From contig JAKASI010000001.1 of NCBI GenBank assembly GCA_021828185.1, forward strand, positions 248,001 to 312,000: 64,000 bases of DNA, written 5' to 3'. The translations under genes and the position numbers were made by a program. Positions 33,755 to 42,496 of the stretch are shown here, piece by piece. How positions within the stretch are numbered: position 1 is the stretch's first letter; each line of letters begins with the position of its first letter. Source of the stretch: an archaeon. Lineage in GTDB: Archaea > Thermoproteota > Nitrososphaeria > Nitrososphaerales > UBA183. The notes under the pieces were generated by a model. That model was given only the letters and a program-made list of their open reading frames with translations, made no database searches and was not told the DNA's origin.

Positions 33755-34528
33755 GTGGCCGAGCCGGAAGACTCCAGGAAGATGGAAGAGAGGCTACTGC
33801 GCTTCGAGCGCGAGAGCAGGTATCTGAGGAAGGACTCCGACCAGCGGAAGGTCCTGGAGGAGGTCTTCGACCAGGCCACCCTGCTGGCCATCGAAGAGCT
33901 GGTCGCCAGGAAAGACCTGGGAGACCTCTTCGGGGTGGTCAGCGCAGGGAAGGAGGCGAGGGTCTACTACGGCGAGGACCACGAACATCGGCCCGTGGCG
34001 GTGAAAATCTACCTCGTGTCGGCATCGGACTTCCGGAAGCGCCTAGTCTACATCGCCGGGGACCGCAGGTTCGGGAGGCTCCCCTCTGGCTCGAGGGACA
34101 CCATCTACCTCTGGACCAGGAAGGAGTTCAGGAACCTCCAGGTCACCGAGAAGGCAGGGGTCCGGGTCCCGAAGCCCATCGCGTTCCACAAGAACATCCT
34201 TGTGATGGAGTACATGGGGACCCCGCCTGAACCCGCCCCAACCTTCTCAGGATCTGAGGTCGACCAGGGGGACTACGAGTGGACCTTCGGGGCCATCCGC
34301 GCGCTCTGGAAGAAGGCGGGCCTAGTGCACGCGGACTTCTCCGAGTTCAATGTCTTCAAGGCGGGAGAGGAAAGGGTCCTCTTCGATATGGGTTCGGCGG
34401 TGCTCGTGTCTCACCCCCAGGCAGCCGAGTTCCTCAGGAGGGACGTAGCCAACATGGTGAGGTTCTTTAGGAAGCGCGGCGTCGAAGGGAGAGACACCGA
34501 TTCCTGGTTGAGGGAGATAGTGAAATGA
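33755..34528 (+). CDS. rio1: RIO1-type serine protein kinase
   Basis: The 257-residue kinase has the P-loop segment VVSAGKEARVYYG, the catalytic motif HADFSEFN and a metal-binding LFDMGSAV in place of the usual DFG-like IDFGQA. RIO1 kinases act in late maturation of the small ribosomal subunit. It overlaps the KH-domain gene by 4 bases, the conserved archaeal pairing. The start is chosen from the TATA spacing. Confidence 0.92.
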   Translation: MAEPEDSRKMEERLLRFERESRYLRKDSDQRKVLEEVFDQATLLAIEELVARKDLGDLFGVVSAGKEARVYYGEDHEHRPVAVKIYLVSASDFRKRLVYIAGDRRFGRLPSGSRDTIYLWTRKEFRNLQVTEKAGVRVPKPIAFHKNILVMEYMGTPPEPAPTFSGSEVDQGDYEWTFGAIRALWKKAGLVHADFSEFNVFKAGEERVLFDMGSAVLVSHPQAAEFLRRDVANMVRFFRKRGVEGRDTDSWLREIVK

Positions 34529-35121
34529 GCTTCGAGCAGGTCGTTCGGATACCGGTGGAACGGGTCGGGGCAGTCATCGGGAAGGAGGGGGCCACGAAGA
34601 AGTACCTTGAGAGCGAAATGAGGGTCACCCTCAGCGTCGACAGCAGGGAGGGGCTGGTCACGGTGAAGTCCGGATCCGCCCTACAGACCGACCCGTTCTC
34701 GGCCACGAGGGTCATCGAGGCGATTGGGCGGGGGTTCTCCCCGCAGAAGGCGCGAAGGCTCCTCGACGAGGGGACCGCCCTCGAGGTCATCGACCTGAGA
34801 GACTACGGTAGGAGCGCCAACTCGCTGGAGCGCATCAGGGGCCGCGTCATAGGGCTCAGGGGGAAGTCCAGGAGAGTCATCGAGGAACTCACGTCCTGCC
34901 ACCTCTCAGTCTATGGGAGGACCGTCGCGATCATCGGGGAGGCTGGAGAAGTGCAGCTCGCGTCCGAGGCGGTGAAGTCCCTGGCGACCGGGAGCCAGCA
35001 CAAGACGGTCTACAACACCCTGCAGAAGGCGAGGACCAAGCGAAAGATGGAGCGGATGTTCCTTTGGGAGGGCACGTCTCCCGAGACGATTGAAGAAAAG
35101 CTAAGCAAACTGGAGCGTTAG
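34525..35121 (+). CDS. KH-domain RNA-binding protein (Pno1/Dim2-like)
   Basis: The 198-residue product has two KH domains: GAVIGKEGATKKYLE in the first and GRVIGLRGKSRRVIEEL in the second, the latter with the GxxG loop. Archaeal members resemble eukaryotic Pno1/Dim2, which bind the 3' end of small-subunit rRNA during maturation and work with RIO kinases. Translation is coupled to rio1 by an ATGA overlap. Confidence 0.9.
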   Translation: MSFEQVVRIPVERVGAVIGKEGATKKYLESEMRVTLSVDSREGLVTVKSGSALQTDPFSATRVIEAIGRGFSPQKARRLLDEGTALEVIDLRDYGRSANSLERIRGRVIGLRGKSRRVIEELTSCHLSVYGRTVAIIGEAGEVQLASEAVKSLATGSQHKTVYNTLQKARTKRKMERMFLWEGTSPETIEEKLSKLER

Positions 35122-35231
35122 CATATATCCCGTTCGCGTCGATACCCGCGGGGCGGGGCGCCAGTTCCGAAGAGAAGTAACTTGATTGAGAAACTTGTCG
35201 CGGTCACAAGGTTTGAAGGAGGTGGTATGAA

Positions 35232-36861
35232 CTGAGCAGCAAGACAACTTTCGCGGAAATCTCGCCCTCGGAATTCTTTCTACCGTAATCGCGACCTGGC
35301 GGGCTTCACCAACCCGGCACGCGCCCTCTACATGGCCGTCAGGGAGCTGGTGGAGAATTCGCTCGACGCGGCCGAGATGGCCGGAATCCTTCCTGACATC
35401 TATGCGAGGATCATCCCCGAGTCGACCAGCAGCGAGGTTCCAGACCCGAGGCCCTACCGGCTCACCGTGATAGACAACGGGACCGGGGTCGCCCCGCAGC
35501 ATGTCCCCAGCGCCTTCGGCAAGGTGTTCTACGGCTCGAAGTACGTCCTGAGGCAGTCCAGGGGGATGTTCGGGCTGGGGGGGACCATGGCGATCCTCTA
35601 CGGGCAAATTACCACGAACAAGCCGGTCGTGGTCACGACTTCCGCCGACGGGAAGTGGAAGCACATGTTCCAGATGATCATCGACATCGGAGAGAACAGG
35701 CCGACGGTGTTGAAGCGCCAGAGGACCGAGGCCAACGGCACCACCGGGACCAGGGTGGACCTCATCTTGGAGGGGGACTACCTCAGGGCCTCTCAGAAGA
35801 TCAACGAGTACTTCAAACAGACCGCGGTCGTCGCGAGCTACGCGAACCTGACGTTCGTAGACCCCGCAGGCCAGGTCACTTTCTACGAAAGGGCGACCAC
35901 GTCTATGCCTCCCGCCCCCAAGGAGACCCTCCCTCACCCCTACGGAATAGATGTCGAGGCTCTCAAGAGGATCATCAAGATCTCGGAGACCCACGACATG
36001 AAGACCTTCATGGTCACCCACTTCCACAGGGTCGGGGACAAGATCGCCACCAAGTTCCTGGAGTTCGCAGGGATCAGCCCCAAGCTCCCGCCCAAGAGGC
36101 TCAACAACAACCAGATCGTGGCCATCGTCGACGCGCTTCAGCGGTTCCCGGACTTCCTCCAGCCCGACGCCGCCGTGCTGTCTCCGGTCGGAGAGGAGAT
36201 ACTGCTGACTGGGATAAACAAGGAGCTCTTGCCAGAGTTCTCCACCGTGGTGACCAGACCCCCATCCTCCTACTCGGGGTTCCCGTTCCTCGTCGAGGTC
36301 GGGGTGGCCTACGGTGGGAAGATACTCCAGCCGGGGGTGAAGCTGTTCCGCTTCGCCAACCGGATTCCGCTCCTCTACGATGAGAGCAGCGATGTAAGCT
36401 TCGAGGTCCTCAACCAGGAGGTCGACTGGAGGAGGTATCACGTCCCTCCTGATGCCCCTGTCGGGGTGATTACACATATTTGTTCAACGAGGATTCCGTA
36501 CAAGACAGTCGGCAAGGAGTACATCGCCGACAGGCCGGAAATCCAGAGAGAGATCAGGAACGCGGCCCGGGAAGCCTTGCGGCGCCTCGGCATCTTCCTC
36601 TCGAGGAAGGGGAGCATGGAGGCGGTCCAGAAGAAGATGAACATCTACGGCAAGTACCTTCCCATGATCGCCCAGTTCTCCACCGAACTGGCGGGGAAGA
36701 AGGACCTCCCCAACTACAAGAAGCTCATAGGAGAGGGTGGTGAAATAGTGGAAGAGGACGAGGGGGGCATGGCCGACGGCGGCAGTGGAGAGAGTGAAAC
36801 AAATAATGCCAAGCAAGAAGAAGCAGGGCAAGAAACAATCGACAAGTACGGCGGAGACTAG
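35232..36861 (+). CDS. top6B: DNA topoisomerase VI subunit B, with an apparent one-base frameshift near the start
   Basis: The main frame (from before 35281) codes for YRNRDLAGFTNPARALYMAVRELVENSLDA, a GHKL ATPase domain (N box in ELVENSLDA; DNGTGV; GMFGLGGT), the helix-two-turn-helix region and the transducer domain. The preceding family motif EISPSEFF lies in another frame (35232-35277) and joins only by skipping one base in ttctttctac. An in-frame ATG at 35227 is followed at once by TGA. The 5' frame has no ATG, GTG or TTG, but a CTG at 35232 follows the Shine-Dalgarno-like ggaggtgg. Subunit B binds ATP and clamps DNA. It overlaps the subunit A gene. Confidence 0.85.
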
Positions 36862-37921
36862 GCAGAGCGCAGTCCAGGGCCTGCTCAGAGGCCTGGGCGG
36901 GACGGTCTACTCCGATCTGGACGAAGGGCGCTTCCCGAGCCTCACCCTGGCCAGCCGCTCCGTGAGGAACATCGTCTACGACAAGAAGCTCCAGCAGTTC
37001 GTGCTCGGGCCAACGACGGTGAGGAAGTCCTCGGGGAACATCAAGCACATCAGGCCGTTCACCCAGCTGGTGTGGCTAGCCTACTTCGCCAAGAAGCTGG
37101 TGGACGAGAAGAGGACCTCCACCCTCAGAGACGTCTTCTACTCTGCCCAGGCCTTCAACGTAGAGTTCCAGGACCAGGCGGAGTCGGACGAGCTGATCAC
37201 CGACCTCGAGGTGCTCATGCAGATGGCCCGCGAGGGGATGAACATCTACCCCGAGGAGAGGAGCGCCATCTTCGGGAACATGACGATCGAATACACGGTC
37301 CCCGGCTACGAAGGGAAGACCGCCGACCTTTCAGCAAACCCCGACGGCGTGATGATAGGTCCAGCGCTCACCACCGCCGAGTTCAGGGACACGGACGCAG
37401 AGATTGTCCTTGCGATAGAGAAGGGCGGCCTCTTCACCAGGTTCACCGAGGAGAGGGTCCACGAGAAGCACAAGGCGCTCCTGATCAACACCGCGGGCCA
37501 GCCCCCCAGGTCTACGCGCTACCTCATCCGACGACTCAACCAGGAGCTGGGACTTCCCGTGGGCATCCTCTGCGACGCTGACCCGTGGGGGGCCCACATC
37601 GCTATGGTGATAAAAAGTGGCTCGGCGAACGCTGCGCATTTACGCGAGCTCACAACCCCCAATTCTGTCTGGCTGGGGGTCTGGGCTTCGGACATCCAGA
37701 AGTACAAACTCCCGTCAGACAAGCTTACCGAGGTCGACATCAAGAGGCTCTACGAGCTGAAGCAGGACCCGCGGTACACGGAGAAGATGTGGCACGACGA
37801 GCTCGAGACCTTCCTGAAGTACAAGCGCAAGAGCGAGCAGGAGGCCTTCGCCCGCTATGGGCTGAGCTACATTGTGGACAAGTACCTGCCTGAGAAGCTC
37901 GAGCTCATGAAAAGCGCCTAG
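36806..37921 (+). CDS. top6A: DNA topoisomerase VI subunit A (Spo11-like)
   Basis: The 371-residue catalytic subunit carries the DNA-cleaving tyrosine in RDVFYSAQAF (Tyr112) and the Toprim acidic residues in AIEKGG and LCDADPWG. It cuts both strands of a DNA duplex and, with subunit B, passes another duplex through. It starts at ATG 36806, inside the end of the subunit B gene; an upstream in-frame GTG at 36785 is possible. Tight overlap with top6B is usual. Confidence 0.93.
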   Translation: MPSKKKQGKKQSTSTAETRQSAVQGLLRGLGGTVYSDLDEGRFPSLTLASRSVRNIVYDKKLQQFVLGPTTVRKSSGNIKHIRPFTQLVWLAYFAKKLVDEKRTSTLRDVFYSAQAFNVEFQDQAESDELITDLEVLMQMAREGMNIYPEERSAIFGNMTIEYTVPGYEGKTADLSANPDGVMIGPALTTAEFRDTDAEIVLAIEKGGLFTRFTEERVHEKHKALLINTAGQPPRSTRYLIRRLNQELGLPVGILCDADPWGAHIAMVIKSGSANAAHLRELTTPNSVWLGVWASDIQKYKLPSDKLTEVDIKRLYELKQDPRYTEKMWHDELETFLKYKRKSEQEAFARYGLSYIVDKYLPEKLELMKSA

Positions 37922-37946
37922 CGGCTGCCTCTCATGGCGAACAACT

Positions 37947-37957
37947 GCTAAATACCG
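37947..37957 (+). promoter_or_regulatory. TATA-like box before the small membrane/inositol gene pair
   Basis: The sequence tgctaaatacc is centred about 33 bases before ATG 37985 and follows the top6A stop by 26 bases, so the next two genes probably have their own promoter. Confidence 0.45.
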
Positions 37958-37984
37958 TGGGCGCCCGCCCCCGAAAAGGCCGTA

Positions 37985-38197
37985 ATGAGTACCTTCACAG
38001 CGCAGCAGTCCAGGGTAGATGCTCTCATCAGGCTGCTGGGGCTGGTGGTGCTTGCCTTCGGGCTGGCGATGGTGTACTACACCTACTCAAACGCCGTCGG
38101 AACAGGCATCGCCCCCGAGATAATCACGATTAACTACGCCCTGGGGATCCTCCTGACCATCGTAGGCGCCTTCGCCACGTTCGCGAAGTTCAAGTGA
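37985..38197 (+). CDS. Small two-helix membrane protein
   Basis: The 70-residue product has two hydrophobic helices (about 15-35 and 47-67) joined by a short polar loop. Its stop overlaps the start of the inositol-phosphate synthase gene (GTGA), so the two are co-translated. I do not recognise a family. A link to membrane lipid headgroup supply is only suggested by the neighbour. Confidence 0.65.
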   Translation: MSTFTAQQSRVDALIRLLGLVVLAFGLAMVYYTYSNAVGTGIAPEIITINYALGILLTIVGAFATFAKFK

Positions 38198-39243
38198 AAG
38201 ACTTGCCCGTGAAAATCGCTCTGGCCGGGGTCGGGAACTTCGCGTCCGTGTTCATGCAAGGGCTGAAGTTCTACTCCGGGGACGAGCGCAGGGGCCTCTG
38301 GCATTCGAACGTCGCCGGCCTCAAGCCCGGGGACCTGCAGGTCGTCGCCGCCTTTGACGTCGACCCGAGGAAGGTGGGGCTCGAACTCTCCAGGGCGGCA
38401 TTCGCGCCCCCCAACGTCGCCAGGAGATTCATCACCCTTCCGAAGACCAGAGTCATGGTCGGCCCCGGCATTTCGAAGGGGGATGCCGCGCCCCACCTGA
38501 GCGGTGTCAAGCTCGAAAGGGCGCCCACCGAGGAAGTCGCCCGCCGGATCGAGGATTCCGGGGCGGAAGTCGTCGTGAATCTAATCTCTTCGGGCTCGAC
38601 TGCGTCGTCCGAGGAGTACGCCAGGGCGGCGCTCAAGGCCGGCTGCTCCTTCGTCAACTGCACCCCGGCCCTCGTCCTGAGGAACAGCAGGCTGGTGGCG
38701 GGATTCCACAGGGCGAAGCTCCCTTTGATAGGCGACGACCTGATGAGCCAGTTCGGCGGGACCATCTTCCACAAGGGGCTCCTCAGGCTGATGGTCAAGC
38801 GCGGGGTGAAGGTGTCGAAGAGCTACCAGCTAGACGTAGGTGGAGGGTCCGAGACCCTGAACACCATCGACGAGGGGATCAAGATGGCGAAGCGCGAGGT
38901 GAAGACCACCGCAGTCGCATCCGAAGTCCCCTACAAGTTCGAAACGATTGCGGGGACCACCGACTTCGTCGACTACATGGGAAACGACCGGACCAGCTAC
39001 TTCTGGTTCGAGGGGAGCGGATTCATGAGCAGCGGCATCTCCGTGGACATCTATCTCAGGTCGTCCGACGGGGCCAACGGGGGGAACGTCCTCTTGGACG
39101 TCATCAGGGCGACCTACCGGTGCATGAGAGTGGGCAGGTTGGGGACCGTGGGCGAGATCTGCGCCTACGGGTTCAAGTCTCCCCCGAAGCCGGTGCGGTT
39201 CGACGAGGCCTATAGCAAGTTCGCGGCTCTCTACATTCGGTAG
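38194..39243 (+). CDS. ino1: Myo-inositol-1-phosphate synthase
   Basis: The 349-residue enzyme turns glucose-6-phosphate into inositol-1-phosphate using NAD. It has the Rossmann loop ALAGVGNFASV, NCTPALVLRNSRL, GDDLMSQFGGTIFHKGL (the catalytic and metal region) and LDVGGGSETLN. Archaea use the product for inositol-headgroup ether lipids. The next gene, a prenyl synthase on the other strand, makes the lipid chain, so the locus supplies both ends of archaeal phospholipids. Confidence 0.92.
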   Translation: MKDLPVKIALAGVGNFASVFMQGLKFYSGDERRGLWHSNVAGLKPGDLQVVAAFDVDPRKVGLELSRAAFAPPNVARRFITLPKTRVMVGPGISKGDAAPHLSGVKLERAPTEEVARRIEDSGAEVVVNLISSGSTASSEEYARAALKAGCSFVNCTPALVLRNSRLVAGFHRAKLPLIGDDLMSQFGGTIFHKGLLRLMVKRGVKVSKSYQLDVGGGSETLNTIDEGIKMAKREVKTTAVASEVPYKFETIAGTTDFVDYMGNDRTSYFWFEGSGFMSSGISVDIYLRSSDGANGGNVLLDVIRATYRCMRVGRLGTVGEICAYGFKSPPKPVRFDEAYSKFAALYIR

Positions 39244-39247
39244 CCGC

Positions 39248-40240
39248 TCAGCTGTACCTGGAAGCCAGGTAGTCAGTGAGTTCCCCGAGGAGGGACCTCG
39301 CCCTGCTCGCCGGAACGCTTTCGAGGGCCTCCTTCGCTTCATCGGTATAGGCGACGACCTTCCGATGCGCATAATCCAGCGAGCCGGTATCCTCGATGAG
39401 CCCCCTCAGGCGGGATATCTCCTCTTTCGCATATGGCCCCGACCTGTTGAAGAGACCCATGATGAAGCGCCTGTCCCCGTCTGAGCACAGGCCTGCGCAG
39501 TGCATCAGGACGACGCTCCTCTTGCCTCCTCTGAGGTCGGTGAACACGGGCTTCCCAAGAAGCGACTCGTCCCCCACCAAGTCGAGTGTGTCGTCTTGGA
39601 TCTGGTACGCCATACCCACGGCTTCGCCAAACTGCGTGGCCTTCAACACCTGCCAGTCGTCTGCCCCTCCGACGATCGCCCCGCTCGCGCACGGCGCGCT
39701 GAGCAGCGTGGACGTCTTGAGCCGGATCATCTCCTCGTATTCTCCCTCGGTCCAGCTGTCTTCCCGGGCCATCTGGAGGTCAAGGAACTCTCCCCAGGTG
39801 GTGGCCCTGCACGCTTCCCCCACGAGGTCGAAGATTCTGGCGAGGCGCGAACTCTCCAGACTGGAGTACCTCGCCACCATCTTCGGGACGTAGAAGAGCA
39901 GGAGGTCCGAGGCGAGGATCGCGTTGGCCAGCCCATACTTCACAACTATGGACTCCTTTCCCCTCCGCATGTCGGCGTGGTCTATGATGTCGTCCTGGAC
40001 AAGAGCGCTGGCGTGCGCGAGCTCATAGGCGACGGCCAGCGGGATGGCTGGTCTGTAGTCTCCCGAGTACGCTTCGCACCAAAGAAGGGCAAGGATGGCC
40101 CTCACCCTCTTCCCGCCAGCGGAAAGCGCGTCAGCCACGGCCCTCTCAAGGTCGGTCGTCCGGCCGGGAAGGTACAGCCCGCTGAGTTCCACGTCCACCG
40201 AGTCTTGGTAAACCTTCAGCCACGACATCGAGTCCTGCAT
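39248..40240 (-). CDS. Polyprenyl diphosphate synthase (GGPP/FPP synthase type), copy 1
   Basis: From ATG 40240 the product has 330 residues, with the first Asp-rich motif QDDIIDHAD (Asp83, Asp84, Asp87) and a second motif QDDTLD near residue 220. It adds isopentenyl units to allylic diphosphates to make C15-C20 or longer chains for ether lipids or quinones. An AT-rich box (atattactc on this strand, near 40270) fits a leaderless start at 40240. A shorter second copy lies at 59841, so the two probably make different chain lengths. Confidence 0.9.
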   Translation of the reverse strand: MQDSMSWLKVYQDSVDVELSGLYLPGRTTDLERAVADALSAGGKRVRAILALLWCEAYSGDYRPAIPLAVAYELAHASALVQDDIIDHADMRRGKESIVVKYGLANAILASDLLLFYVPKMVARYSSLESSRLARIFDLVGEACRATTWGEFLDLQMAREDSWTEGEYEEMIRLKTSTLLSAPCASGAIVGGADDWQVLKATQFGEAVGMAYQIQDDTLDLVGDESLLGKPVFTDLRGGKRSVVLMHCAGLCSDGDRRFIMGLFNRSGPYAKEEISRLRGLIEDTGSLDYAHRKVVAYTDEAKEALESVPASRARSLLGELTDYLASRYS

Positions 40241-40440
40241 CAGAGACCGAGCCGCCAACCCTGCGTAGAGTAATATCCCTATTGCTCCTCCCGACGGGTC
40301 AGGGACGGGCACCGAGCCCCGAGCTGACCCGGTTCCATTTCGGCTTTGGAGACTTGGCCTGGGGCGGACCTCCTCCTTGTGATTACTCTGAATCTGTGAA
40401 GACGGGATGGAAGAAGGTCGCAGGTGCCTCTGCCGCTTGA

Positions 40441-41670
40441 CTAGGCGAAGGGGAGAGCTGCGAAGACCTTGGTGTCGTTTATCAGATTCTTGATGTGGCA
40501 GTACTCGTTGGGCGTGTGTGCCACCTCGTCTATTGTGCTCCATACTGCCGTGGGGATCCCCTCCTTCCTGAAGAGATTCCCAACGGTGAGGCCCCCGATC
40601 CCGACGTACTTCGGCTTCTTTCCTGTGGCGAGCCTGACCGCCCTCCCCAGCAGAGCGGCCACTTCGCTCTTGGCCGACGTGGCCGGCCCTGCGCTGTCCT
40701 GGTTCACGACCTCCATCTGCATCCTTGCGCCGTACTTCTTCCCGTAGGCCTTCGCCTTCACCCTGACGTCGGCGATGACCTCACCCAGGGGGTACTTCGG
40801 CAGGACCCTGCAGTCGAAATAGAATGTGTCTACCCCAGGTATTGTGTTGACGTTGGCCACGTTCGGTTCGATCATCGTCGGCTCGAAGGTCGAACCGGGC
40901 TCGTTGAACAGTCTGTCCTTGGCCGTGTATTTGCGGTGGAGTAGCTCGTCCAGGTCCGCCGCGAGCTTGATGCCCACCCTGTGGGCGTTGAGCCCTCTGC
41001 TTGGCAGGCTGGCGTGGACCTGCTTGCCTGTGGTTGTGACCTTGAACCAGAGGAGGCCCTTCTCCGCAATCTCGATGTCTGCCCCGTCCGGCGTCCCCGA
41101 GTCAGGGACGACCACCAGGTCGTCTTTTTTGAAGTGACGGTGGCTCAGGAGGTGCTTGATGCCGTAGGTGCTCCGGTACTCCTCGTCGGCGACAAGCCAA
41201 AGCCCGACGTTGAAGGGAGGTTTCACTCCCGCCCGCTTCAGCTCCACGAGCGCGAAGAGCGACGAGACGAGGGACTGACCGTTGTCCTCCGCCCCGCGAG
41301 CGTAGACCTTCCCGTCTTTCACGACAGGGTCGAACGGGTCTGATTTCCAGAGTTCCATGCTGCCTTCAGGTACCGTGTCCATGTGGGCCACGAACCAGAC
41401 GTCGCGGGGGTTTTCCCCCGGCAGCTTGGCACAGATGTTTGGCCTTGCTTTGCCGGTCTCGGCATCGTTCACGTCGACTCGTTCGACCGAAAACCCTTCC
41501 TCGCGCAGGAAGCCCTCGAGGAATTCGGCTCGCTCCGCCTCCCCGGGCCCTCCCATCCTGGGGTTCACTGCCTTGATTCTGAGCATCTGCAGGAAGAAGC
41601 GCTGGATGGCTTCCGAGTCCCTATCGACGCGCGCCGCGAGCTCCTCCATCAATTCCCTGTTCGCCGCCAT
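40441..41670 (-). CDS. M20-family metallopeptidase (ArgE/DapE-like)
   Basis: The 409-residue product has the M20 zinc-site motifs: FVAHMDTVPEG, the bridging Asp in YARGAEDNGQS, the catalytic glutamates in ADEEYRSTYG and a later zinc ligand in VVVPDSGTPDG. The dimerisation domain is in the middle. It hydrolyses an amide bond of a small substrate (acyl amino acid or dipeptide). Which one cannot be told: argE, dapE and carboxypeptidase relatives share these motifs. It starts at ATG 41670. Confidence 0.85.
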   Translation of the reverse strand: MAANRELMEELAARVDRDSEAIQRFFLQMLRIKAVNPRMGGPGEAERAEFLEGFLREEGFSVERVDVNDAETGKARPNICAKLPGENPRDVWFVAHMDTVPEGSMELWKSDPFDPVVKDGKVYARGAEDNGQSLVSSLFALVELKRAGVKPPFNVGLWLVADEEYRSTYGIKHLLSHRHFKKDDLVVVPDSGTPDGADIEIAEKGLLWFKVTTTGKQVHASLPSRGLNAHRVGIKLAADLDELLHRKYTAKDRLFNEPGSTFEPTMIEPNVANVNTIPGVDTFYFDCRVLPKYPLGEVIADVRVKAKAYGKKYGARMQMEVVNQDSAGPATSAKSEVAALLGRAVRLATGKKPKYVGIGGLTVGNLFRKEGIPTAVWSTIDEVAHTPNEYCHIKNLINDTKVFAALPFA

Positions 41671-41761
41671 AATCCTAGAGCCTTAGACACGCGATTTACG
41701 CGTGTCGCCCCGAGCCGCTCCGTGGTCTTTGTCATGGCCGCCAACCTCGGGATCATGGGGG

Positions 41762-41861
41762 GTCACTCTACCCAAGCGTCGGCTACTCTCATTCATTCAT
41801 CCTCGCCATCGTCGGCCTCGTCACCGTCCACGCGGCGAGCAACCTCTTCAACGACTACTGA
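41762..41861 (+). pseudogene. Truncated UbiA-type prenyltransferase fragment
   Basis: One frame reads LYPSVGYSHSFILAIVGLVTV then HAASNLFNDY and a TGA. The last part is the first active-site region of UbiA/MenA prenyltransferases, which normally continues as NDYFD. Nothing like the remaining 250 residues follows. The DNA becomes AT-richer within about 10 bases of the stop, so the gene was probably cut by whatever inserted the 41.9-43.3 kb island. Confidence 0.5.
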
Positions 41862-41941
41862 AATCTTCGCTGAACGTCGTAAAGCGTGAAGTTCCCTTTC
41901 ATACTCTGGGCTACTTCAATCAGCCGTTCGAGCTAATACAA

Positions 41942-41968
41942 ACCGGTTCCAATCCGGTAGAATCCCCA
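41942..41968 (+). other. tRNA T-arm-like scrap at the island edge
   Basis: The bases form ACCGG, loop TTCCAAT, CCGGT followed by agaatcccca, like a tRNA 3' end. No 5' half is upstream. It sits at the border where base composition changes, so it may be a recombination scar. The rest of 41671-41974 holds only the UbiA fragment. Confidence 0.25.
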
Positions 41969-41974
41969 TGGTTT

Positions 41975-42496
41975 CTAATACTTGTTATGCAGAGACACGG
42001 GTTCATTATTTCTCACAAGTGTTACGTTATTTCCATCGTAGTGCAAATTCAGGCTGTTGCCGAGCAGACTGAATGGAACTTCTTGCATTGGACTGCCTGA
42101 TTTGGTAATCTGAAGTATGGCTGAACCATTGCTTGTTTGCGCAGTGCCTCCGTTTATCACTGTGTAGTTGAATGCTTCGGCCATGTAGCTATTTCCCACG
42201 AGTTCGTACATCACACCTTTCTCAGTAGTCTGAAAGACCAATGTGACAAGGGTTGAATAATTTGCGGGTCTATCTGTAGTCCAAACACCAGCAAATTGGT
42301 CAAACAAGAGAAGAGTTTCAGAAGTGGAGCTACGATAGGTTTGCACAGAAGTGGAGCTGCCATAGGTCGTAGTGGGGCCGTTATTTGGAGCCTTGGTAAA
42401 ACCTGAAAAAGCAGCAGCTGCAATTACGACTACCAAGACGACCACTGCGACTATCCACCAAGTCTTGCTCTTGTGTGAAGAGATTTTATTATCCAC
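41975..42496 (-). CDS. Anchored extracytoplasmic protein of the AT-rich island
   Basis: The 173-residue product has a short cytosolic start, one membrane helix (about 12-33), a Ser/Thr/Tyr-rich linker and a compact beta-rich domain (about 75-165) with several N-x-S/T sites. I do not recognise a family. Its start overlaps the end of the upstream M23-like gene by 8 bases, so both form one operon. Codon use is clearly more AT-rich than in the flanking genes, which points to transfer. Confidence 0.6.
   Translation of the reverse strand: MDNKISSHKSKTWWIVAVVVLVVVIAAAAFSGFTKAPNNGPTTTYGSSTSVQTYRSSTSETLLLFDQFAGVWTTDRPANYSTLVTLVFQTTEKGVMYELVGNSYMAEAFNYTVINGGTAQTSNGSAILQITKSGSPMQEVPFSLLGNSLNLHYDGNNVTLVRNNEPVSLHNKY

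Noticed and set aside
35101..36477. 458-codon minus-strand frame over top6B.
   Set aside because: Antisense shadow; the plus strand codes topoisomerase VI-B with all motifs.
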